Positions 1 through 10,226 of a stretch of DNA of 34,926 bases are shown here, one piece after another. This stretch comes from Phallusia fumigata (taxonomy: Eukaryota; Chordata; Ascidiacea; Phlebobranchia; Ascidiidae), in NCBI GenBank assembly GCA_008931825.1, contig QXVZ01028746.1, forward strand, positions 2,523-37,448, written 5' to 3'. The translations under genes and the position numbers were made by a program. The notes under the pieces are model-generated. The model saw only the letters and a program-made list of their open reading frames with translations, was not told the origin of the DNA and did not search any database. How positions within the stretch are numbered: the stretch's first letter is position 1; each line of letters starts with the position of its first letter.

Positions 1-20
1 GGGGGGGGGGGGGGGGGGGG
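1..20. repeat. Poly-G run at window edge
   Basis: The first 20 bases of the window are all G, followed directly by ordinary AT-rich sequence. Such a run at a sequence edge is commonly a low-quality or contig-end artefact. A real G tract cannot be excluded, because a 12-base G run also occurs internally at 8604-8615. Confidence 0.8.
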
Positions 21-217
21 GCTGTCGGAAAAGTAGATGCCTTGCGTTGTATATATTTGATTGCTACACTTACACTTAGTGCATTAGACAGACATATACG
101 GAACATACAAAGCATGGAACACTACTGGCCATCCTGGCCGAAATATTTTGAGGGTTCCGCGACTACTTTGTCGGCATCAAAAAGGGGCCGCCAGGACTAA
201 AAGGTTGAGAACCACTG
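21..217 (-). mobile_element. hAT-like transposon end
   Basis: Read on the minus strand from 217, the sequence begins CAGTGGTTCTCAACCTTTT, a classic hAT-superfamily terminal inverted repeat, and continues into a GC-richer stretch (GGCGGCCCC) typical of these ends. The partner end is not visible and probably lies left of the window. Only the terminal signature supports the call, and no transposase is seen in it. Confidence 0.6.
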
Positions 218-802
218 GTATAGACGCTGCAACATGTTTTTGCGGAGAATACGACACCAACAGCGATTCTAGCGAGATTTTGTCTAAGCAAAGATTATTA
301 AAATGATGTGCTGTGACCTCTGCCGACGACAGACTCCACACCATACAGTTGGTACTCAACAAAACATTTTGCCAAAATCGAGGTTAAACACGGTAAACAC
401 GGACTGCTTCCTGCCTTCCCAGGACAAATCATTTTACCACACTGCTGATCGGTAAAGACAGCAGACGCATTTCTAATGGTAGTGGCAGTTCTCGGCCACG
501 TTGGCAAAAACTTTTTTATTATTTTTCAGTGGCAGCTGTCGGCCACCATGCCACTTGGTTTACCCTGTCTTCCCATATGTTTAAACCCCATGATTGCACA
601 GACAAAAGGCTGTAATGCAATGCCTACAACAACCTGTACCGCACGATGCATGTTGCTTCCAAACATTTATGTCGGAAAATTATGCTCCCTTGGCAGTTTC
701 ACGAGTGATGCCCAAACATGCCGTCTTCCACACGTCATATACGCTTGAGCGTCCCATTTGGGGTGTAACTAAGGATTTTTCGACGGCAAGGCAAAATTAC
801 AA

Positions 803-890
803 AATGTCTAACCTGCGATGAGTTTCGAACTTCCGACGTCAACCTTTCCGGGTCCGGCGCCCGACCAAGAAAGCTAGACAGGCTCAGCAG
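803..890 (-). repeat. tRNA-derived SINE-like / tRNA pseudogene
   Basis: On the minus strand this contains an A-box-like TAGCTTTCTTGG, a D-arm that can pair GCTT with GGGC, and a B-box-like AGTTCGAAACT. A 3' GCAGGTT can pair with a 5' AGCCTGT as an acceptor stem. The anticodon loop lacks the expected T33 and the anticodon stem is weak, so it is not a working tRNA. Its core resembles the tRNA-like element at 18275-18337 (shared GCGCC, GTCG, GTTCGAA and CGCAGG blocks in the same order). That points to a dispersed tRNA-derived family and not to a lone pseudogene. Confidence 0.5.
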
Positions 891-1021
891 CAATAACACA
901 AGGTATGCCAATCTGCTCTTAATAACCTGCTAAGCTTATAAGGTTTTAGATTGTATGAAACTTATTTAAAATAGCTGCTACTATTTTGACATGTGTCCAG
1001 ATTGATGCATAATCATCTACT

Positions 1022-1400
1022 TGGCATGTGCGGGAACCCATGCGTTTTTTGCCTGCAGAAACAATCATGCCATAAAAAGATTAACTAACTATGGGACCAA
1101 ATGTAAAAACTGAATATATATCCTTTACAAATTGTGGTGAAAGCCACCCCCTCTAGTTTGTCTAATTTATCTCATTAACCACAGCATACTGAATACTGAC
1201 TAACCATAACTGATAACCAGAAGGGTGGCTTTCATCATATTGACATTCCACATACACTATTTCAATCTATTTAAAAATGACATATTCATTGTTTTTTTGC
1301 TATATTGGTCCCCAAAGTTAGTTTTTATGACATTATTGTTTCTGCAGGCATGACTATTTATCTAAATTTTTTGCTATATTGGGTCCCAACACATGCAAAG
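1022..1400. mobile_element. Nested palindromic MITE-like element
   Basis: Outer arms at about 1022-1105 and 1300-1395 are inverted copies; both contain GCCTGCAGAAACAAT followed by an ATGCCATAAAAA-type block and a TATGGGACC-type block. Inside them, a second pair of arms at about 1138-1162 (GTGAAAGCCACCCCCTCTAG) and 1219-1243 (AGAAGGGTGGCTTTCATCAT) is also inverted. The whole can fold into one long hairpin and contains no ORF. Related arms occur alone at 12717-12810, 14900-14940, 17470-17515 and 30329-30412, so this is a repeat family. Confidence 0.6.
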
Positions 1401-1803
1401 TACATTATGCATTTGTCAAGATACATGTAAAAATTGTAGCAGATATTTGAAAAAAAACTATCATTGTATTGTAATTTAATTCAAAACTTGGTGATTTAAA
1501 CTGAAAACAGGAATTAGATACCGCCATGGCACAATTTAGAAACATAAGGGAATAGTAGTTTGACTGATTGGGCTATATGTATAAAACACAGCAATTGATG
1601 CCATATTCCTTAAACTGTTAAGTTTCATCTAGTTTTGACATGGTTTTATCATTTGACCCATATTTGGGGCTAGCAGGGTATGCATGTCAAAAACCTTTTG
1701 TAATTTTGGGGTTATGGGGTCAAAAGAAACAAATGGCACAACTCCATATCTACCACCTGTAAGTTCCCCAAAAAGTTTCATCCCCAAAAAAACAGAGTAA
1801 AAA

Positions 1804-1850
1804 CAATATGCGTCCCCTTCAGGGAAGGGGACCCATAATTACTTTTCCTA
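1804..1850. repeat. Palindromic repeat-family terminus (GTCCCCTTC/GAAGGGGAC)
   Basis: The sequence has a near-perfect palindrome, GTCCCCTTCAGGGAAGGGGAC, preceded by AAAACAATATGC. The same terminal block, ATATGTGTCCCCTTC, recurs at about 31360-31376 and 33527-33560, and in degraded form at about 6190 and 14986. It marks the end or hairpin of a dispersed non-autonomous element. The upstream stretch 1626-1790 also resembles the dispersed minisatellite-associated sequence (GGGGCTAGCAGGGTA). Confidence 0.5.
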
Positions 1851-2299
1851 AGCTTCTTGTTGGTCCAATGTGTACTAACAGTTTAGGCATGTATGTGTTT
1901 GTATTCAAATTCATGTATGCACACAACACATCGTTTAATGCAGTATTTCTTAGACGACTGGCAAAACAATTTTTTTTCAGTATGTTTTTGCGCAAGTGCT
2001 TTAGACCTTAATACCATGATACTTGATGATCACAAATTTCTTAATTAAGCTTCATGCACAAGCTTCCATCTGACATAAAAAAATTCAACATTAATGTGCT
2101 TGGTTCCCAGTGTTGAGTTGCTTGATAACATTCCTGCAAAACAGGTTTTACAATAAACGACTGTTAAGATAACAGTGGATTATATTGGGACATGTACAAA
2201 ATTAATTTTAATTCAAAATTAGTTAGCTAAACTCAATTAATTCATAACAGACATGAGATATATCGTTACACTGTAAAGGTACATTTACACGAATAGTGG

Positions 2300-3280
2300 A
2301 CTTCACTGACTATCCATATCATAGCATGTTAAAATGCTTCGGTCTTCCAGAAACTTCGCAGCCCATCCATGGCTGACTGGTTGGGATGGGCTGCACAAAA
2401 CCGCGTTGCAGTTACATGTTTATTTACAACAGCTGCTTACTGTTGGATTCCTACTACACCTCATCTTGTTCCACATTTTACATCTACAAAGTTGTAACAT
2501 CGTAATCACTGGGCTGACTAACCATTATTACTTATTGCTATTAGTGTGTATGACGTAACAGTCAGCTGTCGTGAAGATTCAAGCAACAACAGTCTTACAT
2601 GATCTTGGTTGGGGTCCATAATCACTGGTTCGGTAAAACTGACCTTGTGTGTGGGATTGGATTGTATGTGCTAAAACACTTTCGATTTCAGATCTGCCCG
2701 ATGTTCTTCTGAAGTGTGTCGGCACACATATCAGAACTAAACATCAACACATTGTCCATGCCTCTGTGATTATACACCTGACCTCTAATCGCCAGTTTTC
2801 AAGAGTGCTGTTACTAATAAATCAGATATTGTTTAAACACCAACCATAAAGTATCAACCTTTTTTAAAGAAAATTCAAGCTGCAAATTTAATTCGGAAGA
2901 TAATCCAGAAATTTTCCCCCTGAAACTTAAGAAGGGGTTGCTCGAGGTTTTGTTTTTGTACTACAAATGGGTTTTGTATACAATCAAACTTGATATTGTC
3001 TATTTCTGAAAGAAAAAACCGTTGAACTTTCTTTCATAAACTTGACAAGTGGTTGGAAATAGTCAACTTGATCATATGAGATTCAACACCATTAGAGGTG
3101 GTTAAGGTTTTTAAACAAATCTGATAAAATAACATAATTTCAGCAACTAGTTTCCATTGTGAAAATAGTGAAACAATTCAGTATTTTTTTGTTTAGAAAA
3201 ATAGTGACATCATTCTTCAATATCAACAGTCTTCTCAAGCTTTCCCTTTTGACAACCACCTTACTTGACAATGTAGTAAT
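2300..3280. other. No recognisable gene
   Basis: This stretch holds only short open frames with no recognisable domain. A segment near 2497-2520 (ATCACTGGGCTGACTAACC) resembles short repeat sequence near 30290-30340 and 34647-34700, so part of it is probably old repeat. Confidence 0.4.
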
Positions 3281-3286
3281 ATTGTT

Positions 3287-4140
3287 TTAAATTTTGAGTC
3301 TAAAGTTGAGCATAGTCAGAGCATTGAGTGAACAGCTTTCAACAAAATCAACAATTTTTGCAGCATCTTGCACAACTGCATTTAGATCAAAAGTCATTTT
3401 AGCGATTATAGCCTCTTGATGAATTATGCAGTGAACAAAAGTTGTATGTGTATCACTTGCAGATGGTACTCTACCGTGAAGTCCAGCTTTCTGCCCTGTC
3501 ATGGGCTTCATCGGTACACACTCCAATACAAATCCTTCCACTGTAGCCCTACTTCTGTTTAAAGATTGTCAACTTTCTGAAAAATATCCATTTCTGTTGT
3601 ACGTTCTGGCAATGGTTGACAAAACTATAAATCCTCACCAATGTTAATGACATGCAACAAAAGACATGCCATCTGGGTAATGTTCGTCGATTTATTAAGC
3701 TGAATAGCAAAATTAACACTTTCTTTTATTTTCCGAATTAGTTGTTCACATCGATTTTCGCGAATTTTAGAAATGTGCCTTGCTCCAGTATTTTTTGGTA
3801 AAGGAACATTCACAGACATTTTAATTTCCGCTCATAGAAGATCTTTGACAATGTTGTATGTTTTTTTTACATTTTGCAATCAGCAGAGAAGCCTCAAACA
3901 ATGCCCTTGTATACTTTCCTTGGCTGAGAAACTGAATTTCCCTGAATGTCATTGTCTTTCTATAAGTGACACGAAAATTCTTGCAAGCTCATTACGATGA
4001 GGATCTTGCTTGTGATGTCTTTTCAAGTTGGCAGGCTTTAGATCCTCATTTGCCAACATTTTGTTGCAAATCAAACACAGTGGACGATGTTCATTGTTCT
4101 TTGATTTGAAAGTAAACCCATACCGCAATGTTTCAATATA
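3287..4140 (-). pseudogene. Decayed hAT transposase, ZBED5/SCAND3-like
   Basis: Three minus-strand open segments align in order with hAT transposases of the ZBED5/EPM2AIP1/SCAND3 group. First (about 4140-3950) comes a BED-finger-like block with YGFTFKS, CLICNKMLAN and LKPANLKRHHKQDPH. Second (3819-3625) is the block with NTGARHISKIRENRCEQL and FAIQLNKSTNITQMACLL, corresponding to the family's LQLDESTDI motif. Third (3541-3287) is MTGQKAGLHGRVPS and FVHCIIHQEAIIAKM, corresponding to the family's MTG and HCxIHREAL motifs. In-frame stops, including one just after the BED block, and the lack of the C-terminal dimerisation region show it is inactive. It is a remnant of a DNA transposon, not a host gene. 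Confidence 0.8.
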
Positions 4141-4149
4141 TTTCCTTTT

Positions 4150-4970
4150 TCGCTCTCCTCATTGCACATGTCCGCCCTCATTGCCAATGCAGAAGTTGGT
4201 GTCACAATTGACACAATAAGGGTTTTCACTTCTGTTTCAACATCATCTGCACTATTATTTTTCCATCATTTTAACCCTTTATGTAGTTTACCTCTTTATT
4301 GTAATTCAATCTGTGTCAATACTAGGCTGCTAAATTGTACAAATGTGTGCTTCCAGCCATCCGATGGCTAGTGGGCTATCAAGTCTGTTTTATCAATCAA
4401 ATTAATAGCCTTATCTATATCTGATTGTACTAACGAGTTTACTTTCATCATGCAATAAAACAGCGAAAGTGACAAAACAAAAAATATCCTGCTGTGCAAC
4501 AAGTCTGAGGCGTTCAATACTTGCTGTCTGCTTCTAAACAGGTTGCGACATGTAGATTAAGAAACTCTGTTCTACATAACAACAGGCCTAAAAAAACTAG
4601 CCCAAGACAGATAAATTTTCCAACTGAATCTGTATTAACCGAATCTGGCTTAGTGTATCTTTTTACATGAAGTTTAAAACATTAACAAGAAATACAGTGA
4701 TTGTTGCTAGTGACTAACCAAACAATTCAATGGGCTATTATCAAAATATTAAGTTTGAGATTCCCAATTTTGCTTTTGATTGTGCACACCAAAACACCAG
4801 CACCAGTACAAAAATTATGTGTTTTTAAAATGGCCATGTAAAGCAAAGCATGCACTACCAAGTTGTAGCTAAAACTTTAGCCTGAATTTCAATTGGGATT
4901 TATAAGTTTACACATAAAGTACAATGGAAAAAAGCAAAACAAGCATCTAGATATATACACACTAAACTAC
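4150..4970. other. No recognisable gene
   Basis: No exon or domain recognised. The part next to 4975 would be the 3' UTR of the minus-strand DAD1 gene. I did not find a clear AATAAA-type signal on the minus strand in the first hundred bases after its stop codon. Confidence 0.4.
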
Positions 4971-4974
4971 CTTT

Positions 4975-6755
4975 TTAACCAATAAAGTTGATGACCACAA
5001 GATGTAGAATGACATGAGCAAACAGGAAGTCCGCAAATGCTCTTTCAGGGGCAATTGATCGAAAATCATGACTGTTTTCAGAGTTTACTTGTAGTCGTAG
5101 ATTCACTTGAAAAAAAGGAAATTTGCATTAGTTTTAGGAGATTTCCTTGAACATTTTTAAACATGTATTGTTGTGGTGAAGCACTTTAACTAGGGATGGG
5201 CAATTCAGATTAATATACTTTTCTGGAATTATTTAAATCCAGGTCAATCAAATATAGAATACTGAATCCTATTCTGTTATGTTTGCAAGGTAAAACAATC
5301 AACATAAAAAGATTTATTACTTGTAAGTTCACAACAACAAAACACAATCAATGAAGGGGTTTGTTGCAGTGCAGTACATTTGAACTTTTTTCATGTTTGC
5401 CCCTCAGGTGAGACCGCAATTTGGTGGCAGTTAAAATTAAAAAGAGTACTCAGTCATTAAACTGCAAAGCCTTCACTTTTTTAAAATTTGCAGTTTTGAA
5501 ATTTGATACATAATAGAACTACTCTGCACAGCAGCAAAGTAGCATGAAAATTATTGAATAAAGTTGCTGCAAGGCTTTTTTATGGACATAGCAAACATAT
5601 TCAGGTTGCTGCCTTACAATCGTGGCTTAATTTTAGCCAGCAGAATAAACGCCAGGAAACATAGCAGCGTGCTTCTGGGCAGCCCAGACTCTACCCAATA
5701 TTGGCATCTAGTTTTATATGTAATTTTTAACAGCAGCTTCCAAGCATTCTTCTTACTGCTATTATTTAATTGCTTAAATTATTAACATTTATCAGTGACG
5801 TTCCCTTTTACGAATTTCAATATAACCTGCAACCCCTTTTAAAACTATGAAAACCTTGTTTGTTTCCACACTTACTATATCACACAACAATGACTATTCA
5901 CTCTCTGCCTTAACACTCCAATAACTTTCTGGTCTTCACGAACCTTAATAGCACTAGTGCGACCACTGATTAAGAAAAGTCTGACTCTGACTCCTTTCAA
6001 AAGACCCTGCAACCCTGCTTGACACTGTTGTGACCAGATTTACAGCATTGTTTTTTCCTTTATAATTTTTCCTCAATACATTTTCCTTTATAAGAATCGC
6101 ATACTATCACTTTATAGAATGTTAAAGGAGTTATCACAGAGGTTGGGTACCACTGGGTCAAACTTTTCATTCTAAAAGTGGGAAGAAAAATACATGTCCC
6201 CTTGAGGGAAGCAGATCAGCAATGTGCTGTTAAACTGTTTAACAACCGTAAAGAGTTGTTTTATGAATCACCTGCTTTGTTACCCAACCAAAGCATGTTT
6301 AAATAATGTTTGCAACAAACAGTTTATACGTACAAATTGATCAACAAAGCAAATATCTTTGTTTTTGGCTTACCACTCGCAATTTTAGTCATAGGCAAAT
6401 ATTTTCATGTGTTCTGTAAATTTCTGCAACCAACTTAACCTAAAATGGCAGAAACCTAATAAATATAATGTTTATTTTACCTCCCAAAACAAAAGATGCC
6501 ACACAGGAAATAAACCCAGCTAAAAATGAATTGAAAGGAAATGTTCCCACCAATGTACAATAAGCAAATTGGCAAACTCCAGTGATTAAAATGTATGCCA
6601 AGTAGGAGTCAATCACCTGGAACAATATGTCAAATTTTTTAAAATGTACAACTTGTTTTTTCAACATTGTACCTTACTTTTAATTTTGAAGGGGTCTTTA
6701 CAGTGTAGTCGGAAAAAAAACTTGTCACAACAGAAACAATGTTTTCAGACGACAT
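4975..6755 (-). CDS. DAD1: DAD1, oligosaccharyltransferase subunit
   Basis: DAD1 is a small subunit of the endoplasmic-reticulum oligosaccharyltransferase complex, which transfers the glycan precursor to asparagines of nascent proteins. Three minus-strand exons join in frame: 6755-6678, 6616-6481 and 5105-4975. They encode 114 residues, against 113 in human. Exon 1 starts [10 protein letters not shown] and ends before a GTAAGGT donor. Exon 2 holds [26 protein letters not shown] and the first hydrophobic segments. Exon 3 holds [27 protein letters not shown] and ends INFIG before TAA. FPFNSFL and [10 protein letters not shown] are near-invariant family blocks, and the hydrophobic pattern fits a three-span membrane protein. 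Intron 2 (about 1.4 kb) carries repeats. No damage is visible, and identity is secure. Confidence 0.96.
5190..5335 (+). repeat. Dispersed repeat, hAT-like end (GGGATGGGCAATTC)
   Basis: Lying in DAD1 intron 2, this stretch starts GGGATGGGCAATTCA and continues through GAATACTGAATCC, ACAATCAACAT and TTTATTACTT. The same blocks in the same order occur at 11806-11940 in METTL5 intron 1. Both begin with the GGGATGGGCAA-type start seen at many hAT transposon ends, so it is a copy of a non-autonomous family. Confidence 0.5.
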
Positions 6756-7211
6756 TATTGCAGAGTTAATAAAAACCTGGAAATATGATCTAAAACAATG
6801 TTTTTATGTCAACAAATGGTTTAAATTAAAATTAGGACTACAAAGTGGGATTTGAAAATTCAAATTTAATAGAAACACTGCTTCAATTGCAAAATAAAGG
6901 GTCAGAGAGGCATTTTGTAGCATGACAGGATTGAAGTACACAAACAAAAATCTTTCATAATATAAACCAATAGTGTAAAAAATACTGCCTATAGTTTTAA
7001 ATACTCAATGCTTAAAAAACAAATTTCCCTAGAAGTCAAGCAAAATTTGGGTTTGCATGAATTTGAAGCAAAATTTTTGTAATCTGGTTAATCGCATATT
7101 CTTTTTGCTATTTATGATCCCTGTAAAAAAGCAGGTTATGTAATTAATCGGATTCAGGTGCATAACCAATACCTTGAGAAAATACACAGGGTAATGGAAT
7201 TGCATTTAAGT

Positions 7212-7730
7212 CAGTGTTTTCCAGCCCATGGTACGCGAGCACCTCTTGCAAAATAAATTAATCTGCATTCTTCATTGCATTTATACTATTTGACTCAGAA
7301 ACATAAAAGCACTAAAATGTCTCACAGGTGCAATCCCGAAGTCAGCATGCAAGACCAAGAAGCCTGCAACACAAGTGACAAAGACAACTAGGCCACACGA
7401 TGAAATGTCTTTGGTGAAAATGTAATTGCAAAGTAACAACAAAACCAAGCAGAAAACACTGCTAATCCAGACCCATTTACAATGATATCCGTTTATATAT
7501 CGAAATTTGCCATGAATATAACAAGCTCTGTGTTTATAGTTTTTTTTCATTGATGCATGCAGTAATACAGCTGTTATCCATCAATTGTTTTATGTTTTGA
7601 CATTTGCAAGAAAGAAAAAAGGAAAACAATTGGTGTGCAAAAAAAGTTAAAAAACAACTCGCGTGTGCAGCTCCCATACTCTACTGACTGCCTAAGTGGA
7701 ATGCAAGAACATGAAGGTTGGGAAACATTG
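7212..7730. mobile_element. hAT-like MITE
   Basis: The left end reads CAGTGTTTTCCAGCCCATGG. The right end, read on the minus strand from 7730, starts CAATGTTTCCCAACCTT. These are imperfect inverted repeats of hAT type, 519 bp apart. Flanking octamers are only partly alike, so the target-site duplication has decayed or the ends are slightly off. The inside holds a hydrophobic minus-strand open frame (7550-7281) that I do not recognise and do not call a gene. Confidence 0.5.
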
Positions 7731-8429
7731 ATTAATATGACTTTTTTTTGGAGGCTCTGGCCAATATCGGGTAAAAACCGTTAAAAAATATGCTTATTCA
7801 TGGCCTACAAATGTATCGAAAAAGAGATAAGCTTCGGTTTTGTTCACAAAAAAGGTTTGAACCTGCTGCTATCCGTCCGCTCCGATAAAGATAAAACAGT
7901 TTGAAGAAAATCAAATTTCAATAAATGCGTTAACCACGTTAACCCAATATCGTTTTGTCCTAAAATCGAATGAAAAAAGTCATCTTACCGCCCAAACTAA
8001 ATTTTGCATTAATGGTAAATCCGGCCAATCAAATGATTATTTTTTTCAATCAGCACAACCTTACTAGTTTCCACCTTGACTGATTCACACAATTCGGCGG
8101 TTATGTGGCACATTTTTCGCTGTAGCGAAGCTACTGGGATACGTCACGGCTTTCGCCATCGGGTAATTCCCGTGTTAGGTTTTCTATTCAATCAAGGAGA
8201 TTAACGCTGTTTAATTTAATGTTAAGTTTATTTCATCTGCAAAAAGAAATTGAAACGATAAATATGCGTGTCTTCGCTCCAAATATGCAATCTTTCTGTA
8301 ACAAAGGCGTGAGAGGACCAAAACATGAGCATTATTACATTTAAAGCAGCGCTTCGAAACCAGTAAACCAAATATGGACAGCGAAGTTCAGTCGGCGTCG
8401 GATGGACGTTAGCGTTAAGTTTATTTTGG

Positions 8430-9645
8430 TTGGTGAAAGAAATCGTGGCGACACAATTGCACTAAAACAATCCTCAATCCGGAAATAGCCGCGCAACGTT
8501 GCGAACGCGCTGCAGCTAAACCCTCATTACAAAGTGTTATTTGTTTGACGGAGACTTACATTAGAGGATGAGTTTGGCGCGACGGGGAATCGCGACTTAA
8601 GTAGGGGGGGGGGGGACAGGAAATATGGGAAGCTTACATAGCAAGTAATTTTAAAATAGTTCACATTATGAACAATTTCTCGAGGTTCCAAAACAAACCA
8701 GTTTATTTATTTGATCGAATTCCGGTCAATCCCGGTTTTTCTGTGAAAGAAACACGAAAACATAAATACGACAACATCGCACCAACAACACGTAATTACT
8801 GAACCTTTTGCCACAGGGTTTAGCAGAGTACAAGTTTCGCAATACAAAGTTGAACAGTTCCTACAAAATAAACATATTACTGAGTTAGGTTTCGGTAAGA
8901 ATAATGGAACACATTTATGGTTTAAGATCACTTTCCAGAAATGCGAAGAGGCAGTACCACATAAACTTCATACACAACGTCAACAACAGCTTTCAATTTA
9001 GCACAAGCTTATCGTCTGTCATTGACAATAAACAAGTTAAATTTAGCTCTACTAAATTCTTGCCTGCACATTACAATGCACAGTTCACATTAATTCAGTA
9101 ATGACTTTCAAACATGCAACACGCGGCACAATATCTTCAAACAGATTGCGAATTTGCAACATCATTTAGGAAAACAAGCAGTTCACGTCACCAAATAGAA
9201 TACGAAGTGATTTGTCAATTATGACGTTACAGCAAAGAATACTATACAGACGAATAGTAAAGTTGGCCCGGGAAAATATAAATCACAACGGTTGGTGAAA
9301 ACGACGTAAAAAAACAGGTTATCGGTAGTATTTACCAGTTTTGGTCATTTAAATCGTTACCGGCAGTATTTACGAGTTTCGTCGCAATAAAACAGGTTAC
9401 CTGTAGTGTTTTCGAGTTTCGTCGCATCAAAACAGGCTATAATGCAGTATTTTGCAGTATTTATTTTGTAATATTATACATTTGGCATTTAGCCTTGTAA
9501 TGACGGTGTAGCTGCAGCGCGTTCAACCTTGGCGCACCAATGGTGCACTCCACTTTTTTTGCGCCTCATAACGTTCCAACGTTGCGCAGCTATTTCCGGC
9601 CTGGTGATTGACTTAGTGCAATTGTGTGTAACGTTTCTTTCAACA
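8430..9645. repeat. Long inverted repeat with 1-kb spacer (fold-back-like)
   Basis: The arm at about 8430-8520 and the arm at about 9510-9645 are inverted copies. Shared blocks include AGCTGCAGCGCGTTC, CAACGTTGCGC, CTATTTCCGG, TAGTGCAATTGTGT and a TTTCTTTCA block. The right arm carries an extra ~50 bases (about 9530-9580) that the left lacks. The 1-kb spacer includes a 12-G run (8604-8615) and only short unconvincing ORFs. The structure lies between the divergent genes DAD1 and TMEM267. A fold-back transposon or two facing copies of one MITE would both fit. Confidence 0.55.
9310..9445. repeat. Degenerate short tandem repeat
   Basis: Units of about 55 bases repeat with variation: AAAACAGGTTA, then GTAGT/GCAGTATTTACGAGTTT, then GTCGCAATAAAACAGG and again GTCGCATCAAAACAGG. 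Roughly two and a half copies are recognisable. It sits inside the inverted-repeat spacer upstream of TMEM267. Confidence 0.5.
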
Positions 9646-10226
9646 AGCGATATAAACTCAACTCAACTCAACCCATTTTCCAGTTTTGGCCTAGTTTCGT
9701 TAAAACGTGTTACCTGCGGTTTGGTTCCAATTTCCCCATCTGAATGTGTTGATCTTGGGAAATGTTTTCGTAATCCCTTCATATCTTGGGATTTTGTAAT
9801 ATTATACATTTAGCATGCAATAATTCAACTTATTCCCATTGTTACTAATGTGAATCCCCAGGAATTTCTTGAAGTGGATTACTTATTATAGTGAATGGTT
9901 TGTGGAACATATTTTTGGTAATGCTAACTATGTGCAAAAGGGCATTTTCAGATAGTCAAATTGCAAAAAACGAAGCAATTAGGAAAAAAATCTTATGGGA
10001 TTACATGTCATGAAAATCTATCGTTAAGGGATATAAGCAGGCATTCAATAAGAAAGAAATGTATCCCTGTTACTCCTGTTAGTAACATCATTGGGTTTGG
10101 AAACAATAACTGTTCCACAATGATATCTTCAAAGCTTTGAATTGTTCATAGGTAAATCTTGGGATATCATTTAATCCTGTACCAGCTCTGCTGCTGCATA
10201 ATCAGATCCAGCCAGCCAATGTTGAA

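Noticed and set aside
298..507. Minus-strand 69-codon frame with cysteines near the hAT end
   Set aside because: Looked briefly like a zinc-binding peptide, but the cysteine spacing matches no family and the region adjoins a transposon end.
7281..7550. Minus-strand 89-codon frame with hydrophobic stretches, like a small membrane protein
   Set aside because: It lies wholly within a hAT-like MITE (7212-7730), has no recognisable family and no convincing splice partner. Hydrophobic readings are common by chance in AT-rich DNA.
8604..8615. G-quadruplex or regulatory G tract
   Set aside because: A single 12-G run without further G tracts close by gives little support beyond a homopolymer.
9529..9813. 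94-codon plus-strand frame upstream of TMEM267
   Set aside because: It overlaps the right arm of the inverted repeat and a CTCAA tandem, has no domain similarity, and its start is not in a plausible context.
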